DNA from: Flavobacterium sp. WV_118_3
GTDB lineage: Bacteria; Bacteroidota; Bacteroidia; Flavobacteriales; Flavobacteriaceae
Length of the DNA: 64,000 nt
Direction of reading: 5' to 3'
NCBI RefSeq assembly: GCF_039778605.1
Contig: NZ_CP156060.1
Location: 2,480,001 to 2,544,000, forward strand
Numbering within the stretch: position 1 is the first letter of the stretch; every line of letters begins with the position of its first letter. Positions 11,901 through 19,488 of this stretch are shown here, piece by piece. A program made the translations under genes and the position numbers. The notes under the pieces are model-generated. The model made no database searches and was not told the origin of the DNA. It worked only from the letters and a program-made list of their open reading frames with translations.

Positions 11901-12748
11901 TCCTCTACATTGTCTTTATCCAAAATCGTATCCCGATCTAAGATAATTTCGTTACGCTCAATCGATACTACTTCTCCTGTATCCTCATCTACGAAGTCTT
12001 CATGCCATGTATTCAATACACGTGCAGCCAGACGACGACCAATATATTTTTTAAGACCTGTTTTAGAAACTTTGATTTCCTCAGCAAGGTCAAAGATTTC
12101 CAGGATATCTTTATCTCTTTCAAATCCGATAGCACGGAAAAGAGTCGTTACTGGTAATTTTTTCTTTCTATCGATATAGGCGTACATAACGCTGTTGATA
12201 TCGGTAGCGAATTCAATCCAAGATCCTTTAAAAGGAATTACTCTGGCAGAGTATAATTTTGTTCCATTCGCATGGAAAGATTGTCCGAAAAACACACCCG
12301 GTGAACGGTGTAACTGAGAAACAACAACACGCTCGGCTCCGTTGATTACGAATGTACCGCTTGGTGTCATATATGGAATTGTACCTAAATATACATCCTG
12401 AACAATCGTTTCGAAATCTTCGTGTTCCGGATCGGTACAATACAATTTTAAACGTGCTTTTAACGGCACACTGTAGGTTAATCCTCTGTCGATACACTCT
12501 TCAATAGTATAACGTGGCGGATCAACAAAGTAATCAAGGAATTCCAATACAAATTGATTTCTTGTATCTGTAATTGGGAAGTTTTCCATGAAGGTATTAT
12601 ATAGACCTTCGTTACCTCTTTCGTCAGATTTGGTTTCCAATTGGAAGAAATCTTTAAAAGATTTTACCTGAATATCAAGGAAATCCGGATAGTCAGGGAT
12701 GTTTTTCGTCGAGGCGAAATTTAATCTTTCAGTCTGATTTGTTAACAT
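8936..12748 (-). CDS. rpoB: DNA-directed RNA polymerase subunit beta
   Basis: The 1270-residue beta subunit of RNA polymerase. The rifampicin-binding region reads [20 protein letters not shown] and continues with [20 protein letters not shown]. The Asp, His and Ser positions most often altered in resistant strains are wild type, so the sequence predicts sensitivity at the target. The C-terminal clamp region with '[24 protein letters not shown]' type sequence is present. I place the start at the ATG ending at 12748 ([13 protein letters not shown]); one more codon upstream is a TTG and is less likely. A strong hairpin lies in the 260-base gap between rplL and this gene, as is common at this junction. 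Confidence 0.98.
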   Translation of the reverse strand: MLTNQTERLNFASTKNIPDYPDFLDIQVKSFKDFFQLETKSDERGNEGLYNTFMENFPITDTRNQFVLEFLDYFVDPPRYTIEECIDRGLTYSVPLKARLKLYCTDPEHEDFETIVQDVYLGTIPYMTPSGTFVINGAERVVVSQLHRSPGVFFGQSFHANGTKLYSARVIPFKGSWIEFATDINSVMYAYIDRKKKLPVTTLFRAIGFERDKDILEIFDLAEEIKVSKTGLKKYIGRRLAARVLNTWHEDFVDEDTGEVVSIERNEIILDRDTILDKDNVEEIIDANVKAILLHKEDNNQADYAIIHNTLQKDPTNSEKEAVEHIYRQLRNAEPPDEETARGIIDKLFFSDQRYNLGEVGRYRMNKKLGLDIPMEKQVLTKEDIITIVKYLIELINSKAEIDDIDHLSNRRVRTVGEQLSAQFGVGLARMARTIRERMNVRDNEVFTPIDLINAKTLSSVINSFFGTNQLSQFMDQTNPLAEITHKRRLSALGPGGLSRERAGFEVRDVHYTHYGRLCPIETPEGPNIGLISSLGVYAKVNGMGFIETPYRKVENGKVNLVETPIYLSAEEEEGKMIAQANIEMDENGTITADRVIAREEGDFPVVEPNVVHYTDVAPNQIASISASLIPFLEHDDANRALMGSNMMRQAVPLLRPEAPIVGTGLERQVASDSRVLINAEGSGTVEYVDANMITIKYDRTDAERAVSFDPDEKTYQLIKFRKTNQSTSINLKPIVRKGDRVAKGQVLCEGYATQNGELALGRNLQVAFMPWKGYNFEDAIVISEKVVRDDIFTSIHVDDYSLEVRDTKLGNEELTNDIPNVSEEATKDLDENGMIRIGAEVKPGDILIGKITPKGESDPTPEEKLLRAIFGDKAGDVKDASLKASPSLHGVVLDKKLFARAVKDKRKRSKDKDDLALLETQFEVKFNELKDRLVEKLFDIVNGKTSQGVMNDLGEEVLPKGKKFSQKMLYAVEDFAHLTKGQWTTDDETNAMVNDLIHNYKIKLNDLQGALRREKFTITVGDELPSGILKLAKVYIAKKRKLKVGDKMAGRHGNKGIVAKIVRQEDMPFLEDGTPVDIVLNPLGVPSRMNIGQIYETVLGWAGQKLGKKFATPIFDGASLEEINALTDEAGIPRFGHTYLYDGGTGERFHQPATVGIIYMLKLGHMVDDKMHARSIGPYSLITQQPLGGKAQFGGQRFGEMEVWALEAYGASSTLREILTVKSDDVIGRAKTYEAIVKGETMPEPGLPESFNVLMHELKGLGLDIRLEE

Positions 12749-12946
12749 CAATGGACAAAATTTTGATTAAAAAAAAGTAATTTTGTGTAAATACACAGTG
12801 TAATTGTACTTTCTTTTTTAAACCGATACATCTCTGAAAATGAACAGAAAGTTATATTTCATTTTCTTTCTTCGTACCGATTAAAAGGGATTGTATTTTA
12901 AATTATTGTACTCTGGAAGTTACCATAATTTTATTATACGCAAAAT

Positions 12947-12984
12947 GGTTTAGGCCTTTGAGATTTTTTCTCAAGGCCTAAACC
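12947..12984 (-). terminator. rplL-rpoB intergenic hairpin, probable attenuator or processing site
   Basis: A 16-bp stem (GGTTTAGGCC plus about six more pairs, one bulged T) with a T5 loop sits 24 bases after the rplL stop codon. On the minus strand the 3' side is followed by ATTTTGCG and not by a long T run. It should therefore act as a partial terminator or RNase site and not as a full stop. An attenuator between rplL and rpoB is well known in E. coli. I found no exact TAnnTTTG box between this hairpin and rpoB, so rpoBC probably depends on read-through. Confidence 0.7.
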
Positions 12985-13007
12985 TAGCTTTTTAGAGTAA
13001 GCTTAGC

Positions 13008-13376
13008 TTATTTTAGCTCAACTACTGCTCCAGCCTCTTCTAAAGATTTTTTAAGACCTTCAGCCTCGTCTTTAGAAACACCTTCTTTAACATTTGAAGG
13101 AGCACCGTCTACTAAATCTTTTGCTTCTTTAAGACCTAAACCTGTTAATTCTTTAACAGCTTTAACTACTGCTAATTTAGAAGCTCCAGCATCTTTCAAT
13201 ACTACAGTGAATTCTGTTTGCTCTTCAGCAGCAGCAACATCACCACCACCTGATACAACTACAGCAGCTGCAGCTGGCTCAATTCCATACTCGTCTTTTA
13301 ATATCGTTGCTAATTCGTTAACTTCTTTAACTGTTAAGTTAACTAGTTGTTCTGCGAATTGTTTCAAATCTGCCAT
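13008..13376 (-). CDS. rplL: 50S ribosomal protein bL12 (L7/L12)
   Basis: The 122-residue stalk protein of the large subunit, which recruits translation factors. The N-terminal dimerisation domain ([19 protein letters not shown]) is followed by an Ala/Gly-rich hinge near residues 36-50 and the conserved C-terminal domain ([20 protein letters not shown]). The length and the order after rplJ (61-base gap) are standard. It is followed by the long hairpin before rpoB, which would allow more L12 than RNA polymerase to be made, in keeping with its multiple copies per ribosome. Confidence 0.97.
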   Translation of the reverse strand: MADLKQFAEQLVNLTVKEVNELATILKDEYGIEPAAAAVVVSGGGDVAAAEEQTEFTVVLKDAGASKLAVVKAVKELTGLGLKEAKDLVDGAPSNVKEGVSKDEAEGLKKSLEEAGAVVELK

Positions 13377-13437
13377 TTTTTCTATCTTTTAAAATGATTT
13401 GTAATTATATAATTTATTATGCGCGTTCGTTGGAATA

Positions 13438-13938
13438 CTATTCCTCAGTTCCTTCTTCGTCCTTAAATTGATTTTTAAGAGCAGAGATAACTCTCTGTGC
13501 CGGAGACTGAAGTAATCCGATGATTTCTCCGATAACCTCTTCTTTCGATTTAAGAGAAGCTAATGAATCTAACAGGTTATCTCCAATGTAGATTTCCTCG
13601 TTGATATAAGCTCCTTTTAATAAAGGCTTATCTGATTTTTTACGGAATTCTTTGATAATTTTTGCAGGAGCATTTGCGATGTCTGCAATTAAAATAGAAG
13701 TGTTTCCTTTTAAAACTGTTGGTAATTCACCGTAGTTGTTATCTGAAGCTTCCATTGCTTTTTCCAACAATGTATTCTTAACAACTTCCAATTTAATACC
13801 TGCCTTAAAACAAGCTCTTCTTAAGTTTGAAGTAGTATCTGCGTTTAAACCAGAAATATCTGCTAAATAAACAATATTAGCACCAGCTAACTGTGCAGTT
13901 AAATCTTCAATCGCGATTGATTTTTCTTCTCTAGTCAT
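13438..13938 (-). CDS. rplJ: 50S ribosomal protein uL10
   Basis: A 166-residue protein that forms the base of the L12 stalk on the large subunit. The N-terminal RNA-binding part (MTREEKSIAIEDLTAQLAGANIVYLADISGL, residues 1-31) and the helical C-terminus that binds L12 are both present. The C-terminus is acidic (KDEEGTEE). It follows rplA after only 22 bases, so there is no room for the long structured L10 leader known from enterobacteria. If feedback by the L10-L12 complex exists here, it must use another site. Confidence 0.96.
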   Translation of the reverse strand: MTREEKSIAIEDLTAQLAGANIVYLADISGLNADTTSNLRRACFKAGIKLEVVKNTLLEKAMEASDNNYGELPTVLKGNTSILIADIANAPAKIIKEFRKKSDKPLLKGAYINEEIYIGDNLLDSLASLKSKEEVIGEIIGLLQSPAQRVISALKNQFKDEEGTEE

Positions 13939-13960
13939 ACTAAAAATTTTTAACTACCAA

Positions 13961-14650
13961 TTATACCGCTTTAGGATCTAAGGCGATAGCAGGGCTCATT
14001 GTTGATGAGATATGGATACTCTTAATATAAGTACCTTTTGCTGCAGTTGGTTTTAATTTGATTAACGTTTGAATAATTTCGTGAGCGTTCTCAGAAATTT
14101 TATCAGCCTCAAAAGAAACTTTTCCGATTCCAGCGTGAACGATACCAGTTTTGTCAACTTTAAAGTCAATTTTACCAGCTTTCACTTCTTGAACTGCTTT
14201 CGCTACGTCCATAGTAACCGTTCCGGTTTTAGGGTTTGGCATTAAACCTCTTGGACCTAAAATACGTCCTAATGGTCCTAATTTACCCATTACAGCCGGC
14301 ATCGTGATGATTACATCAACATCTGTCCAACCGTCTTTGATTTTTTGCAAATAGTCGTCTAATCCTACGTGATCAGCACCAGCAGCTTTCGCTTCTGCTT
14401 CTTTATCCGGAGTAACTAATGCTAAAACGCGAACGTCTTTTCCTGTACCGTGAGGCAATGTAACCACACCTCTAACCATTTGATTCGCTTTTCTAGGATC
14501 TACTCCCAAACGAACTGCGATATCAACAGACTCATCAAATTTTGCAGAAGCAACAGTTTTGATCAATGCAGATGCATCTTTCAAGCTGTATAATTTGTTC
14601 TTCTCAATTTTTGAAGCAGCCTCTTTTTGCTTTTTTGTTAATTTTGCCAT
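13961..14650 (-). CDS. rplA: 50S ribosomal protein uL1
   Basis: A 229-residue protein of the L1 stalk of the large subunit. The family signature is clear: two domains, with '[14 protein letters not shown]' near residues 132-145 and the C-terminal '[21 protein letters not shown]'. It follows rplK by 18 bases, the usual L11 operon arrangement. In many bacteria L1 represses its own operon by binding an mRNA site near the rplK start; I did not see a clear mimic of the 23S site here. Confidence 0.97.
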   Translation of the reverse strand: MAKLTKKQKEAASKIEKNKLYSLKDASALIKTVASAKFDESVDIAVRLGVDPRKANQMVRGVVTLPHGTGKDVRVLALVTPDKEAEAKAAGADHVGLDDYLQKIKDGWTDVDVIITMPAVMGKLGPLGRILGPRGLMPNPKTGTVTMDVAKAVQEVKAGKIDFKVDKTGIVHAGIGKVSFEADKISENAHEIIQTLIKLKPTAAKGTYIKSIHISSTMSPAIALDPKAV

Positions 14651-14668
14651 GTCTTTTTCTTTTTACGA

Positions 14669-15106
14669 TTAAAAAGGAGCGTTTCCTGATACAGTTATCC
14701 CCATAGATCTAGCTGTTCCTGCTACCATACTCATTGCTTTCTCAATTTCGAAAGCATTAAGATCTTGCATTTTGTCTTCAGCAATAGCTCTAATTTGATC
14801 CCAAGTAACGCTAGCTACTTTCTTACGATTCGGTTCACCTGAACCAGACTTCAACTTTGCAGCATCCAATAACTGAATTGCAGCAGGTGGCGTTTTAACA
14901 ACAAATTCAAAAGATTTGTCTTTATACACAGTAATTTGTACTGGTAATACTTTGCCAGGTTTATCTTGTGTTCTCGCATTAAATTGCTTACAGAACTCCA
15001 TGATGTTAACCCCAGCAGCCCCCAAAGCAGGTCCAACCGGTGGCGACGGATTCGCAGCACCTCCCTTAACTTGTAGTTTAACTACTTTACTAATTTCTTT
15101 TGCCAT
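14669..15106 (-). CDS. rplK: 50S ribosomal protein uL11
   Basis: A 145-residue large-subunit protein at the GTPase-associated centre. The N-terminal domain contains the Pro-rich hinge ([20 protein letters not shown], residues 15-34), and the C-terminal rRNA-binding domain contains '[25 protein letters not shown]'. It lies 64 bases after nusG in the direction of transcription and begins the L11-L1-L10-L12 series. The start is fixed by the conserved [13 protein letters not shown]. Confidence 0.97.
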   Translation of the reverse strand: MAKEISKVVKLQVKGGAANPSPPVGPALGAAGVNIMEFCKQFNARTQDKPGKVLPVQITVYKDKSFEFVVKTPPAAIQLLDAAKLKSGSGEPNRKKVASVTWDQIRAIAEDKMQDLNAFEIEKAMSMVAGTARSMGITVSGNAPF

Positions 15107-15170
15107 TTTTTAAAAAAATTTAGCACATCTTCATTGGAAGCGAATGATGTGGTTTGTATGTAACAAAAAT

Positions 15171-15722
15171 TTATACTTTTTCTACTTGCATAAAACTTAA
15201 TTCCAATGGTGTTTTTCTTCCGAAAATCTTAACCATTACTTCAAGTTTACGCTTCTCTTCGTTCACTTTCTCTACCGTTCCATTGAAACCATTGAAAGGT
15301 CCGTCGATTACTTTTACCGTTTCTCCTACTGAGTACGGAATTGCAGCGGTATCGGTTTTCACAGAAAGCTCATCTACTTTACCTAACATACGGTTTACTT
15401 CCGACTGTCGTAACGGTACTGCATCACCACCTTTTGTTTCCCCTAAAAATCCAATAACTCCTGTTATTGATTTTATTATATGCGGAATTTCTCCCGTAAG
15501 ATTTGCTTCTATCATCACATATCCCGGGAAATAAACACGATCTTTGCTTATTTTCTTACCATCACGTACCTGTACTACTTTTTCTGTAGGAACAAGCACC
15601 TGAGAAATATAATCACTCATACCAAGACGGTTAATTTCCGTCTCGATATAGTTTTTAACTTTATTCTCCTGACCGCTAACCGCTCTAACTACATACCACT
15701 TTTTGACATTATTATCAGTCAT
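15171..15722 (-). CDS. nusG: Transcription termination/antitermination factor NusG
   Basis: A 183-residue protein with the two NusG modules. The NGN domain (KKWYVVRAVSGQENKVKNYIE, then PGYVMIEANL; residues 8-110) binds RNA polymerase. The C-terminal KOW domain (VIDGPFNGFNGTVEKVN, about 137-155) contacts ribosome or Rho. The gene starts ten bases after the secE stop, the usual secE-nusG pair. The length is normal for the core factor; the extra domain of specialised NusG paralogues is absent, so this is the housekeeping copy. Confidence 0.97.
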   Translation of the reverse strand: MTDNNVKKWYVVRAVSGQENKVKNYIETEINRLGMSDYISQVLVPTEKVVQVRDGKKISKDRVYFPGYVMIEANLTGEIPHIIKSITGVIGFLGETKGGDAVPLRQSEVNRMLGKVDELSVKTDTAAIPYSVGETVKVIDGPFNGFNGTVEKVNEEKRKLEVMVKIFGRKTPLELSFMQVEKV

Positions 15723-15732
15723 ATCAAAAAAA

Positions 15733-15933
15733 TTAAGCCTTTTTTAATAAATTAAAGAATCCTCCCAGCACTTTGGCGAAAACAACATCTACACCCCATG
15801 TTGCCAACGCGAATAAAATCGAGAAAATCGCAACAATGATGGTTAATCGTTGTACTTCAGACCACTCTGGCCAGGTCACATTTGATTTTAATTCCACAAA
15901 TGCTTCCGATATGTAATTAACAACTTTTGTCAT
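15733..15933 (-). CDS. secE: Protein translocase subunit SecE
   Basis: A small single-span SecE of the SecYEG channel, 66 residues from the chosen start MTKVVNYISEAF. It has the amphipathic helix (ELKSNVTWPEWSEVQRLT, residues 13-30) followed by one membrane segment (IIVAIFSILFALATWGVDVVF). The reading frame is open further upstream, but that extension would run through the tRNA-Trp gene, so I place the start at 15933, or one codon earlier at 15936 where a second ATG stands. It sits between tRNA-Trp and nusG, the standard order in this phylum. Confidence 0.93.
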   Translation of the reverse strand: MTKVVNYISEAFVELKSNVTWPEWSEVQRLTIIVAIFSILFALATWGVDVVFAKVLGGFFNLLKKA

Positions 15934-15948
15934 CATATTCTGTTTTTG

Positions 15949-16019
15949 CACGGGTGGAGGGATTCGAACCCCCATCAACGGTTTTGGAGACCGCTATTCT
16001 ACCCTTGAACTACACCCGT
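15949..16019 (-). tRNA. tRNA-Trp (anticodon CCA)
   Basis: On the minus strand the cloverleaf is complete: acceptor ACGGGTG pairs with CACCCGT, the anticodon loop is CTCCAAA with CCA, and the T arm is GGGGG-TTCGAAT-CCCTC-like. The discriminator is G and the 3' CCA is not encoded. It lies between tuf and secE and would be processed from the tuf-secE transcript. Confidence 0.96.
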
Positions 16020-16024
16020 TTGTT

Positions 16025-16058
16025 AAAACCAGCGTCGTCGTTTAACGACACTGGTTTT
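16025..16058 (-). terminator. Hairpin between tuf and tRNA-Trp
   Basis: The stem has 14-base arms (AAAACCAGCGTCGT and its near complement, one wobble) and a six-base loop, 16 bases after the tuf stop. On the minus strand only four T follow before tRNA-Trp begins six bases later, so termination is probably partial. It would reduce the very high tuf transcription before secE and nusG. Confidence 0.7.
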
Positions 16059-16074
16059 TTATTTCAAAATGAAA

Positions 16075-17262
16075 TTAGTCTAAGATTTCAGTTACCTGAC
16101 CAGCACCTACTGTTCTACCACCTTCACGGATAGCGAAACGTAAACCTACGCTTAATGCGATTGGGCTTAATAATTGTACTTCGATAGTCAAGTTATCCCC
16201 AGGCATAACCATTTCTACACCAGCTGGTAAAGAGATAGTACCTGTTACGTCAGTTGTACGTACGTAGAACTGTGGACGGTAGTTATTGTGGAATGGAGTG
16301 TGACGTCCACCTTCTTCTTTTTTCAAGATATAAACCTCTGCTTTGAATTTAGCGTGTGGTTTAACAGATCCTGGCTTAACGATAACCATACCACGACGGA
16401 TATCAGCTTTGTCAATACCTCTTAATAATAAACCTACGTTATCTCCAGCTTCACCTCTATCAAGGATTTTACGGAACATCTCAACTCCTGTAATTGTAGA
16501 AGTTAATTTATCAGCTCCCATACCGATGATTTCAACAGCATCTCCAGTATTAGCAACTCCAGTTTCGATACGACCTGTAGCAACAGTTCCACGACCTGTA
16601 ATTGTAAATACGTCCTCTACCGGCATCAAGAATGGTTTATCAACATCACGTTGTGGTAATTCGATCCAGTTATCAACAGCTTCCATCAATTCCATTACAG
16701 TAGCAACCCATTTAGGCTCTCCATTCAAAGCTCCTAAAGCAGATCCTTTAACTACTGGTCCGTTATCTCCATCATACTGATAGAAAGATAATAGATCTCT
16801 GATTTCCATTTCAACAAGCTCTAACAACTCAGCATCATCAACCATATCTACTTTGTTCATGAAAACAACCATTCTTGGAACACCTACCTGGCGACCTAAA
16901 AGGATGTGCTCACGAGTTTGTGGCATTGGACCATCTGTAGCAGCAACTACCAAGATAGCACCATCCATCTGAGCAGCACCTGTAACCATGTTCTTAACGT
17001 AATCCGCGTGACCTGGACAGTCAACGTGCGCATAGTGACGGTTAGCAGTAGCATATTCTACGTGAGATGTATTAATAGTAATACCTCTTTCTTTCTCTTC
17101 AGGAGCGTTGTCAATCTGATCGAAGCTTCTTGCCTCAGATAAACCTGCATCAGCCAATACTTTAGTAATAGCAGCAGTCAAAGTTGTTTTTCCGTGATCT
17201 ACGTGTCCAATAGTACCAATATTCAAGTGGGGTTTGGAACGATCAAAAGTTTCCTTTGCCAT
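16075..17262 (-). CDS. tuf: Elongation factor Tu
   Basis: The 395-residue GTPase that brings aminoacyl-tRNA to the ribosome. The G motifs are intact: GHVDHGKT (residues 19-26), DCPGHADY (G3), NKVDMVDD (G4) and GSALGAL (G5), followed by the two beta-barrel domains. The N-terminus [20 protein letters not shown] fixes the start. It lies downstream of three tRNA genes and upstream of tRNA-Trp and secE, an arrangement related to the thrU-tyrU-glyT-thrT-tufB unit of E. coli. Codon use is strongly biased to preferred codons, as expected for a very highly expressed gene. Confidence 0.99.
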   Translation of the reverse strand: MAKETFDRSKPHLNIGTIGHVDHGKTTLTAAITKVLADAGLSEARSFDQIDNAPEEKERGITINTSHVEYATANRHYAHVDCPGHADYVKNMVTGAAQMDGAILVVAATDGPMPQTREHILLGRQVGVPRMVVFMNKVDMVDDAELLELVEMEIRDLLSFYQYDGDNGPVVKGSALGALNGEPKWVATVMELMEAVDNWIELPQRDVDKPFLMPVEDVFTITGRGTVATGRIETGVANTGDAVEIIGMGADKLTSTITGVEMFRKILDRGEAGDNVGLLLRGIDKADIRRGMVIVKPGSVKPHAKFKAEVYILKKEEGGRHTPFHNNYRPQFYVRTTDVTGTISLPAGVEMVMPGDNLTIEVQLLSPIALSVGLRFAIREGGRTVGAGQVTEILD

Positions 17263-17318
17263 GATTTAATAATTTAATCTTAGTTATATAATTAGTGTTC
17301 AAATTCTTCTAAACCTTG

Positions 17319-17390
17319 AGCCAATGACGGGATTTGAACCCGTGACCTCTTCCTTACCAAGGAAGCACTCTACCCCTGAGCTACACCGGC
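17319..17390 (-). tRNA. tRNA-Thr (anticodon GGT)
   Basis: A cloverleaf on the minus strand: acceptor GCCGGTG with CATTGGC (two wobbles), anticodon stem CTTCC/GGAAG and loop TTGGTAA. The discriminator is T and CCA is not encoded. It is the last tRNA before tuf, 56 bases upstream of its start. Confidence 0.96.
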
Positions 17391-17416
17391 TGGTGTTTTC
17401 CGTTTCCGGAACCTGG

Positions 17417-17498
<82 letters not shown>

Positions 17499-17527
17499 TA
17501 CAATTTTATTACAGTTACCAAACTTTG

Positions 17528-17601
17528 AGCCGATGGAGGGACTCGAACCCACGACCTGCTGATTACAAATCAGCTGCTCTAGCCAGCTGAGCTACACCGG
17601 C
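17528..17601 (-). tRNA. tRNA-Thr (anticodon TGT)
   Basis: A cloverleaf on the minus strand: acceptor GCCGGTG with CATCGGC, anticodon stem GCTGA/TCAGC and loop TTTGTAA. It is the first gene of the tRNA-tuf unit, about 30 bases downstream of the expected transcription start. Confidence 0.96.
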
Positions 17602-17610
17602 ATCAGTAAT

Positions 17611-17637
17611 AAAAAAGTCCGCTATTTCTAACGGACT
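17611..17637 (-). terminator. Terminator of the xerC-hpf unit, overlapping the tRNA-tuf promoter
   Basis: On the minus strand a nine-pair stem (AGTCCGTTA with TAGCGGACT, one T-G wobble) closes a GAAA tetraloop and is followed by T5-T6. The 5' arm begins two bases after the TAnnTTTG box of the tRNA promoter. Transcripts coming from hpf would form the full stem, whereas transcripts started at the local promoter would lack its first bases. Confidence 0.8.
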
Positions 17638-17638
17638 G

Positions 17639-17668
17639 CAAATGTATAGAATTTATTTTTTAATCAAA
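17639..17668 (-). promoter_or_regulatory. Promoter of the tRNA-tuf-secE-nusG unit
   Basis: On the minus strand TTTG (17668-17665), 18 bases and TACATTTG (17646-17639) match the Bacteroidetes vegetative promoter (TTTG and TAnnTTTG) exactly. The expected start is near 17633, about 32 bases before tRNA-Thr(TGT). Confidence 0.85.
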
Positions 17669-17749
17669 ACATTTTTCATCTTTTTTTTATTTCTTCTTAA
17701 ATTTATTTTAGAAACAAATTCATAAAGCCCTCAAAAAGAATCCCATTGC

Positions 17750-18052
17750 TTAAATATGTGTTCTTATCCTACCTTTTCTTTTTAATAATAAACGCTCTAA
17801 AGAATCCGCAGACAGGTCGACTGCCTCTTCAAAACTTTTGCTTTGTTTTTTCACCACAAATTCATCTCCAGGAACACTGATTTTTACTTCCACTATTTTA
17901 TTCTCTTTATCGCTGGTATTTTCAACTTTCAAAAACACGTCGGAAGAAACAACTTTGTCGTAGTACTTTTCTAATTTCCCTAATCTGTCATGAACAAAAC
18001 CAATTAGCTTTTTGTCAACATTAAAATTGACAGCCTGAACATTTACTTTCAT
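17750..18052 (-). CDS. hpf: Ribosome hibernation promoting factor (HPF/YfiA family, short form)
   Basis: A 100-residue protein with the HPF beta-alpha-beta fold pattern: MKVNVQAVNFNVDKKLIGFV at the start, then alternating strands, and the basic C-terminus RLLLKRKGRI. Members bind the 30S decoding centre and silence ribosomes in stationary phase. The length matches the short form without the C-terminal dimerisation domain. The frame is open 13 codons further upstream, but the homologous N-terminus begins at the ATG ending at 18052. It starts 19 bases after the xerC-like stop codon and shares its transcript. Confidence 0.92.
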   Translation of the reverse strand: MKVNVQAVNFNVDKKLIGFVHDRLGKLEKYYDKVVSSDVFLKVENTSDKENKIVEVKISVPGDEFVVKKQSKSFEEAVDLSADSLERLLLKRKGRIRTHI

Positions 18053-18071
18053 AATAAAAACTTTTAATGGG

Positions 18072-18980
18072 TTAATTTTCGGAATTATCACGACTTCTGG
18101 GATGCGCGTCCCGGTATACTTTTTTTAACTCAGCCAGACTGCTGTGCGTGTAAATTTGGGTCGACGACAAGCTAGCATGTCCTAACAATTCCTTAACTGA
18201 ATTTATATCGGCACCATTGTTCAGCAAATGCGTCGCAAAGGTATGCCTAAGAACGTGGGGACTCTTTTTTACCTTTTCAGAGACAGTACTAAAGTAATCA
18301 TTTATTAATCGATAAACAAACGATTCACTGACTTTGTTCCCTTTTTGGCTCAATATTAACAAATCATTATCCACTATTGAAATTAACTTTTTTCTTTCCG
18401 TAAGATAACGATTAATTAACCTGTCTGTACAATCTAAAACGGGCAACAAACGCTCTTTATTGCGCTTCCCTAAAACCTTTAACGTTTTCGAATGCACATT
18501 ATAATCCACCCATTTTAACCCTATTAATTCCGAACGTCTTAACCCCAACGTATAAAAAAGCTCTACTATCAGACGGTTGCGGATTTCCTCAAACCCATCC
18601 TCTTCTCCCAACACCTCAAAAACCCGATCCAGTTCTTTTTCCGAAAACGGAATCTGAACCTTTCGCGCCACTTTTAACGCCTTATGTTTTTGAAGCGGAT
18701 TAACTTCTATTTGTTTCGTTTTTAATAAAAACCGATAGAACGACTTTAAAGAAGACACTTTGCGGTTTACCGAGAGTGTTGCCATTCCCGATTCGACCAA
18801 CGTTACAATCCAGGATCGGACATGACTGTAGTTCACTTTTTCCAGTGTCACCCCAAAACCCTGTTCTTCCAGAAAGGCTGTAAAAAACTGTACATCATTC
18901 ACATAAGCCGTCAATGTATGTCGCGAGTAGTTTTTCTCTTTCTGAAGATAGTCCTGATAGGCCTGTAAAGTTGTTCGCAT
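18072..18980 (-). CDS. xerC: Tyrosine recombinase, XerC/XerD family
   Basis: A 302-residue site-specific recombinase. The N-terminal SAM-like core-binding domain covers about residues 1-90 (LQAYQDYLQKEKNYSRHTL). The catalytic domain shows the first Arg in LGLRRSELIGLKW, the HxxR box in HVLRHTFATHLLNNGAD, a His in LLGHASLSSTQ and the nucleophile Tyr in IYTH near the end. The length is that of housekeeping XerC/XerD, which resolve chromosome dimers at dif. The start is set at ATG 18980, the first Met before the conserved helix; nine more upstream codons would lie within the rpsU terminator. Whether it corresponds to XerC or XerD cannot be decided from this sequence alone. Confidence 0.88.
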   Translation of the reverse strand: MRTTLQAYQDYLQKEKNYSRHTLTAYVNDVQFFTAFLEEQGFGVTLEKVNYSHVRSWIVTLVESGMATLSVNRKVSSLKSFYRFLLKTKQIEVNPLQKHKALKVARKVQIPFSEKELDRVFEVLGEEDGFEEIRNRLIVELFYTLGLRRSELIGLKWVDYNVHSKTLKVLGKRNKERLLPVLDCTDRLINRYLTERKKLISIVDNDLLILSQKGNKVSESFVYRLINDYFSTVSEKVKKSPHVLRHTFATHLLNNGADINSVKELLGHASLSSTQIYTHSSLAELKKVYRDAHPRSRDNSEN

Positions 18981-18986
18981 AAAAAT

Positions 18987-19032
18987 AAAAAAAACCGTTA
19001 GCAACAAAGTTAAAAAACTTTGCTACTAACGG
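18987..19032 (-). terminator. Terminator between rpsU and the xerC-like gene
   Basis: A 17-pair stem (CCGTTAG...AAAGTT) with a short A/T loop and eight T on the minus strand, 22 bases after the rpsU stop. Two positions pair only as G-U on the minus strand (they are C/A mismatches on plus), which gives the direction. The T run ends six bases before the xerC ATG, so the xerC leader is essentially the terminator and xerC should be expressed by read-through. Confidence 0.88.
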
Positions 19033-19054
19033 CTATAGTAAAATTCAAAAACTA

Positions 19055-19249
19055 CTAATTCTCTAAAGAATCTCTTAGTGTCTGAATATAAGCTGCTTTT
19101 TGAATTTGAGCTCTTCTTGTTACTGACGGTTTCGTGAATGCCTGACGACTTCTTAATTGTCTAACAACTCCCGTTTTGTCGAATTTTCTTTTGTAACGTT
19201 TTAACGCTCTATCAATATTTTCTCCGTCCTTAATTGGTATAATCAACAT
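19055..19249 (-). CDS. rpsU: 30S ribosomal protein bS21
   Basis: A 64-residue basic protein with the bS21 pattern (DGENIDRALKRYKRKFDK, then a basic helix). In Flavobacterium johnsoniae bS21, with bS18 and bS6, covers the 3' end of 16S rRNA and hides the anti-Shine-Dalgarno sequence (published structural work from the Ortega and Fredrick groups, from memory). The same work found that rpsU itself keeps a strong Shine-Dalgarno, so that bS21-deficient ribosomes make more bS21. This gene shows exactly that: AGGAGGTG seven bases before ATG. It has its own promoter and a terminator right after it. Confidence 0.95.
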   Translation of the reverse strand: MLIIPIKDGENIDRALKRYKRKFDKTGVVRQLRSRQAFTKPSVTRRAQIQKAAYIQTLRDSLEN

Positions 19250-19256
19250 AATATAA

Positions 19257-19267
19257 CACCTCCTCTC
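19257..19267 (-). promoter_or_regulatory. Strong Shine-Dalgarno of rpsU
   Basis: The minus strand reads GAGAGGAGGTG, which contains AGGAGGTG, a full complement to the 3' end of bacterial 16S rRNA. It is followed by seven bases and ATG. I noticed no comparable Shine-Dalgarno at the other gene starts I examined, so it marks rpsU for special (autogenous) control. Confidence 0.93.
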
Positions 19268-19278
19268 GTTAATGGGTG

Positions 19279-19308
19279 CAAAAGTATAACTTTATTTTTG
19301 ATTACAAA
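19279..19308 (-). promoter_or_regulatory. rpsU promoter
   Basis: On the minus strand TTTG (19308-19305), 18 bases and TACTTTTG (19286-19279) match both Bacteroidetes promoter elements. The predicted leader of about 24 bases contains the Shine-Dalgarno. Confidence 0.82.
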
Positions 19309-19392
19309 ACAGAAAACAACTTTTATTAAACTTTCTTAGTCAAACATGACTCTTCTTTAGCTTATAAATAACGTATCCGACCTTATTAAAAA

Positions 19393-19423
19393 CACCTGAC
19401 AGGTTTTTAAAACCTGTCAGGTG
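19393..19423. repeat. Intergenic palindrome, ACCTGACAGGT family, copy 2
   Basis: Two perfect 15-bp arms (CACCTGACAGGTTTT and its complement) around a single T, between rpsU and the acyl-CoA dehydrogenase gene. No T run follows beyond the arms. Confidence 0.85.
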
Positions 19424-19439
19424 CAAAATCAGGCACAAT

Positions 19440-19468
19440 AAAAAACCCGATCTGCAGACCGGGTTTTT
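19440..19468 (-). terminator. Terminator of the DUF2851-to-acyl-CoA dehydrogenase operon
   Basis: A nine-pair outer stem (AAAAACCCG with CGGGTTTTT) around the self-complementary TCTGCAGA, 20 bases after the stop codon, with six T on the minus strand. Confidence 0.88.
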
Positions 19469-19488
19469 AATATAATATGATCAATTTA

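Noticed and set aside
4590..12500. Many plus-strand open frames of 60-140 codons opposite rpoC and rpoB
   Set aside because: They lie inside strongly conserved minus-strand genes, have no promoter and show no domain; they are antisense shadows.
12752..12946. Separate promoter for rpoB
   Set aside because: No exact TAnnTTTG with a TTTG at the right distance was found; only TA-rich stretches.
15936..15978. Longer start for secE
   Set aside because: It would run into tRNA-Trp and has no likeness to SecE.
18072..18980. Tyrosine recombinase as an integrase of a mobile element
   Set aside because: It has the length and layout of housekeeping XerC/XerD, lies in an rpsU-xerC-hpf group, and no attachment-site repeats were seen at the nearby tRNAs.
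19393..19423. ACCTGACAGGT palindromes as ordinary terminators
   Set aside because: Several stand next to a separate good terminator, lack a T run beyond the arms and recur with the same core at unrelated genes.
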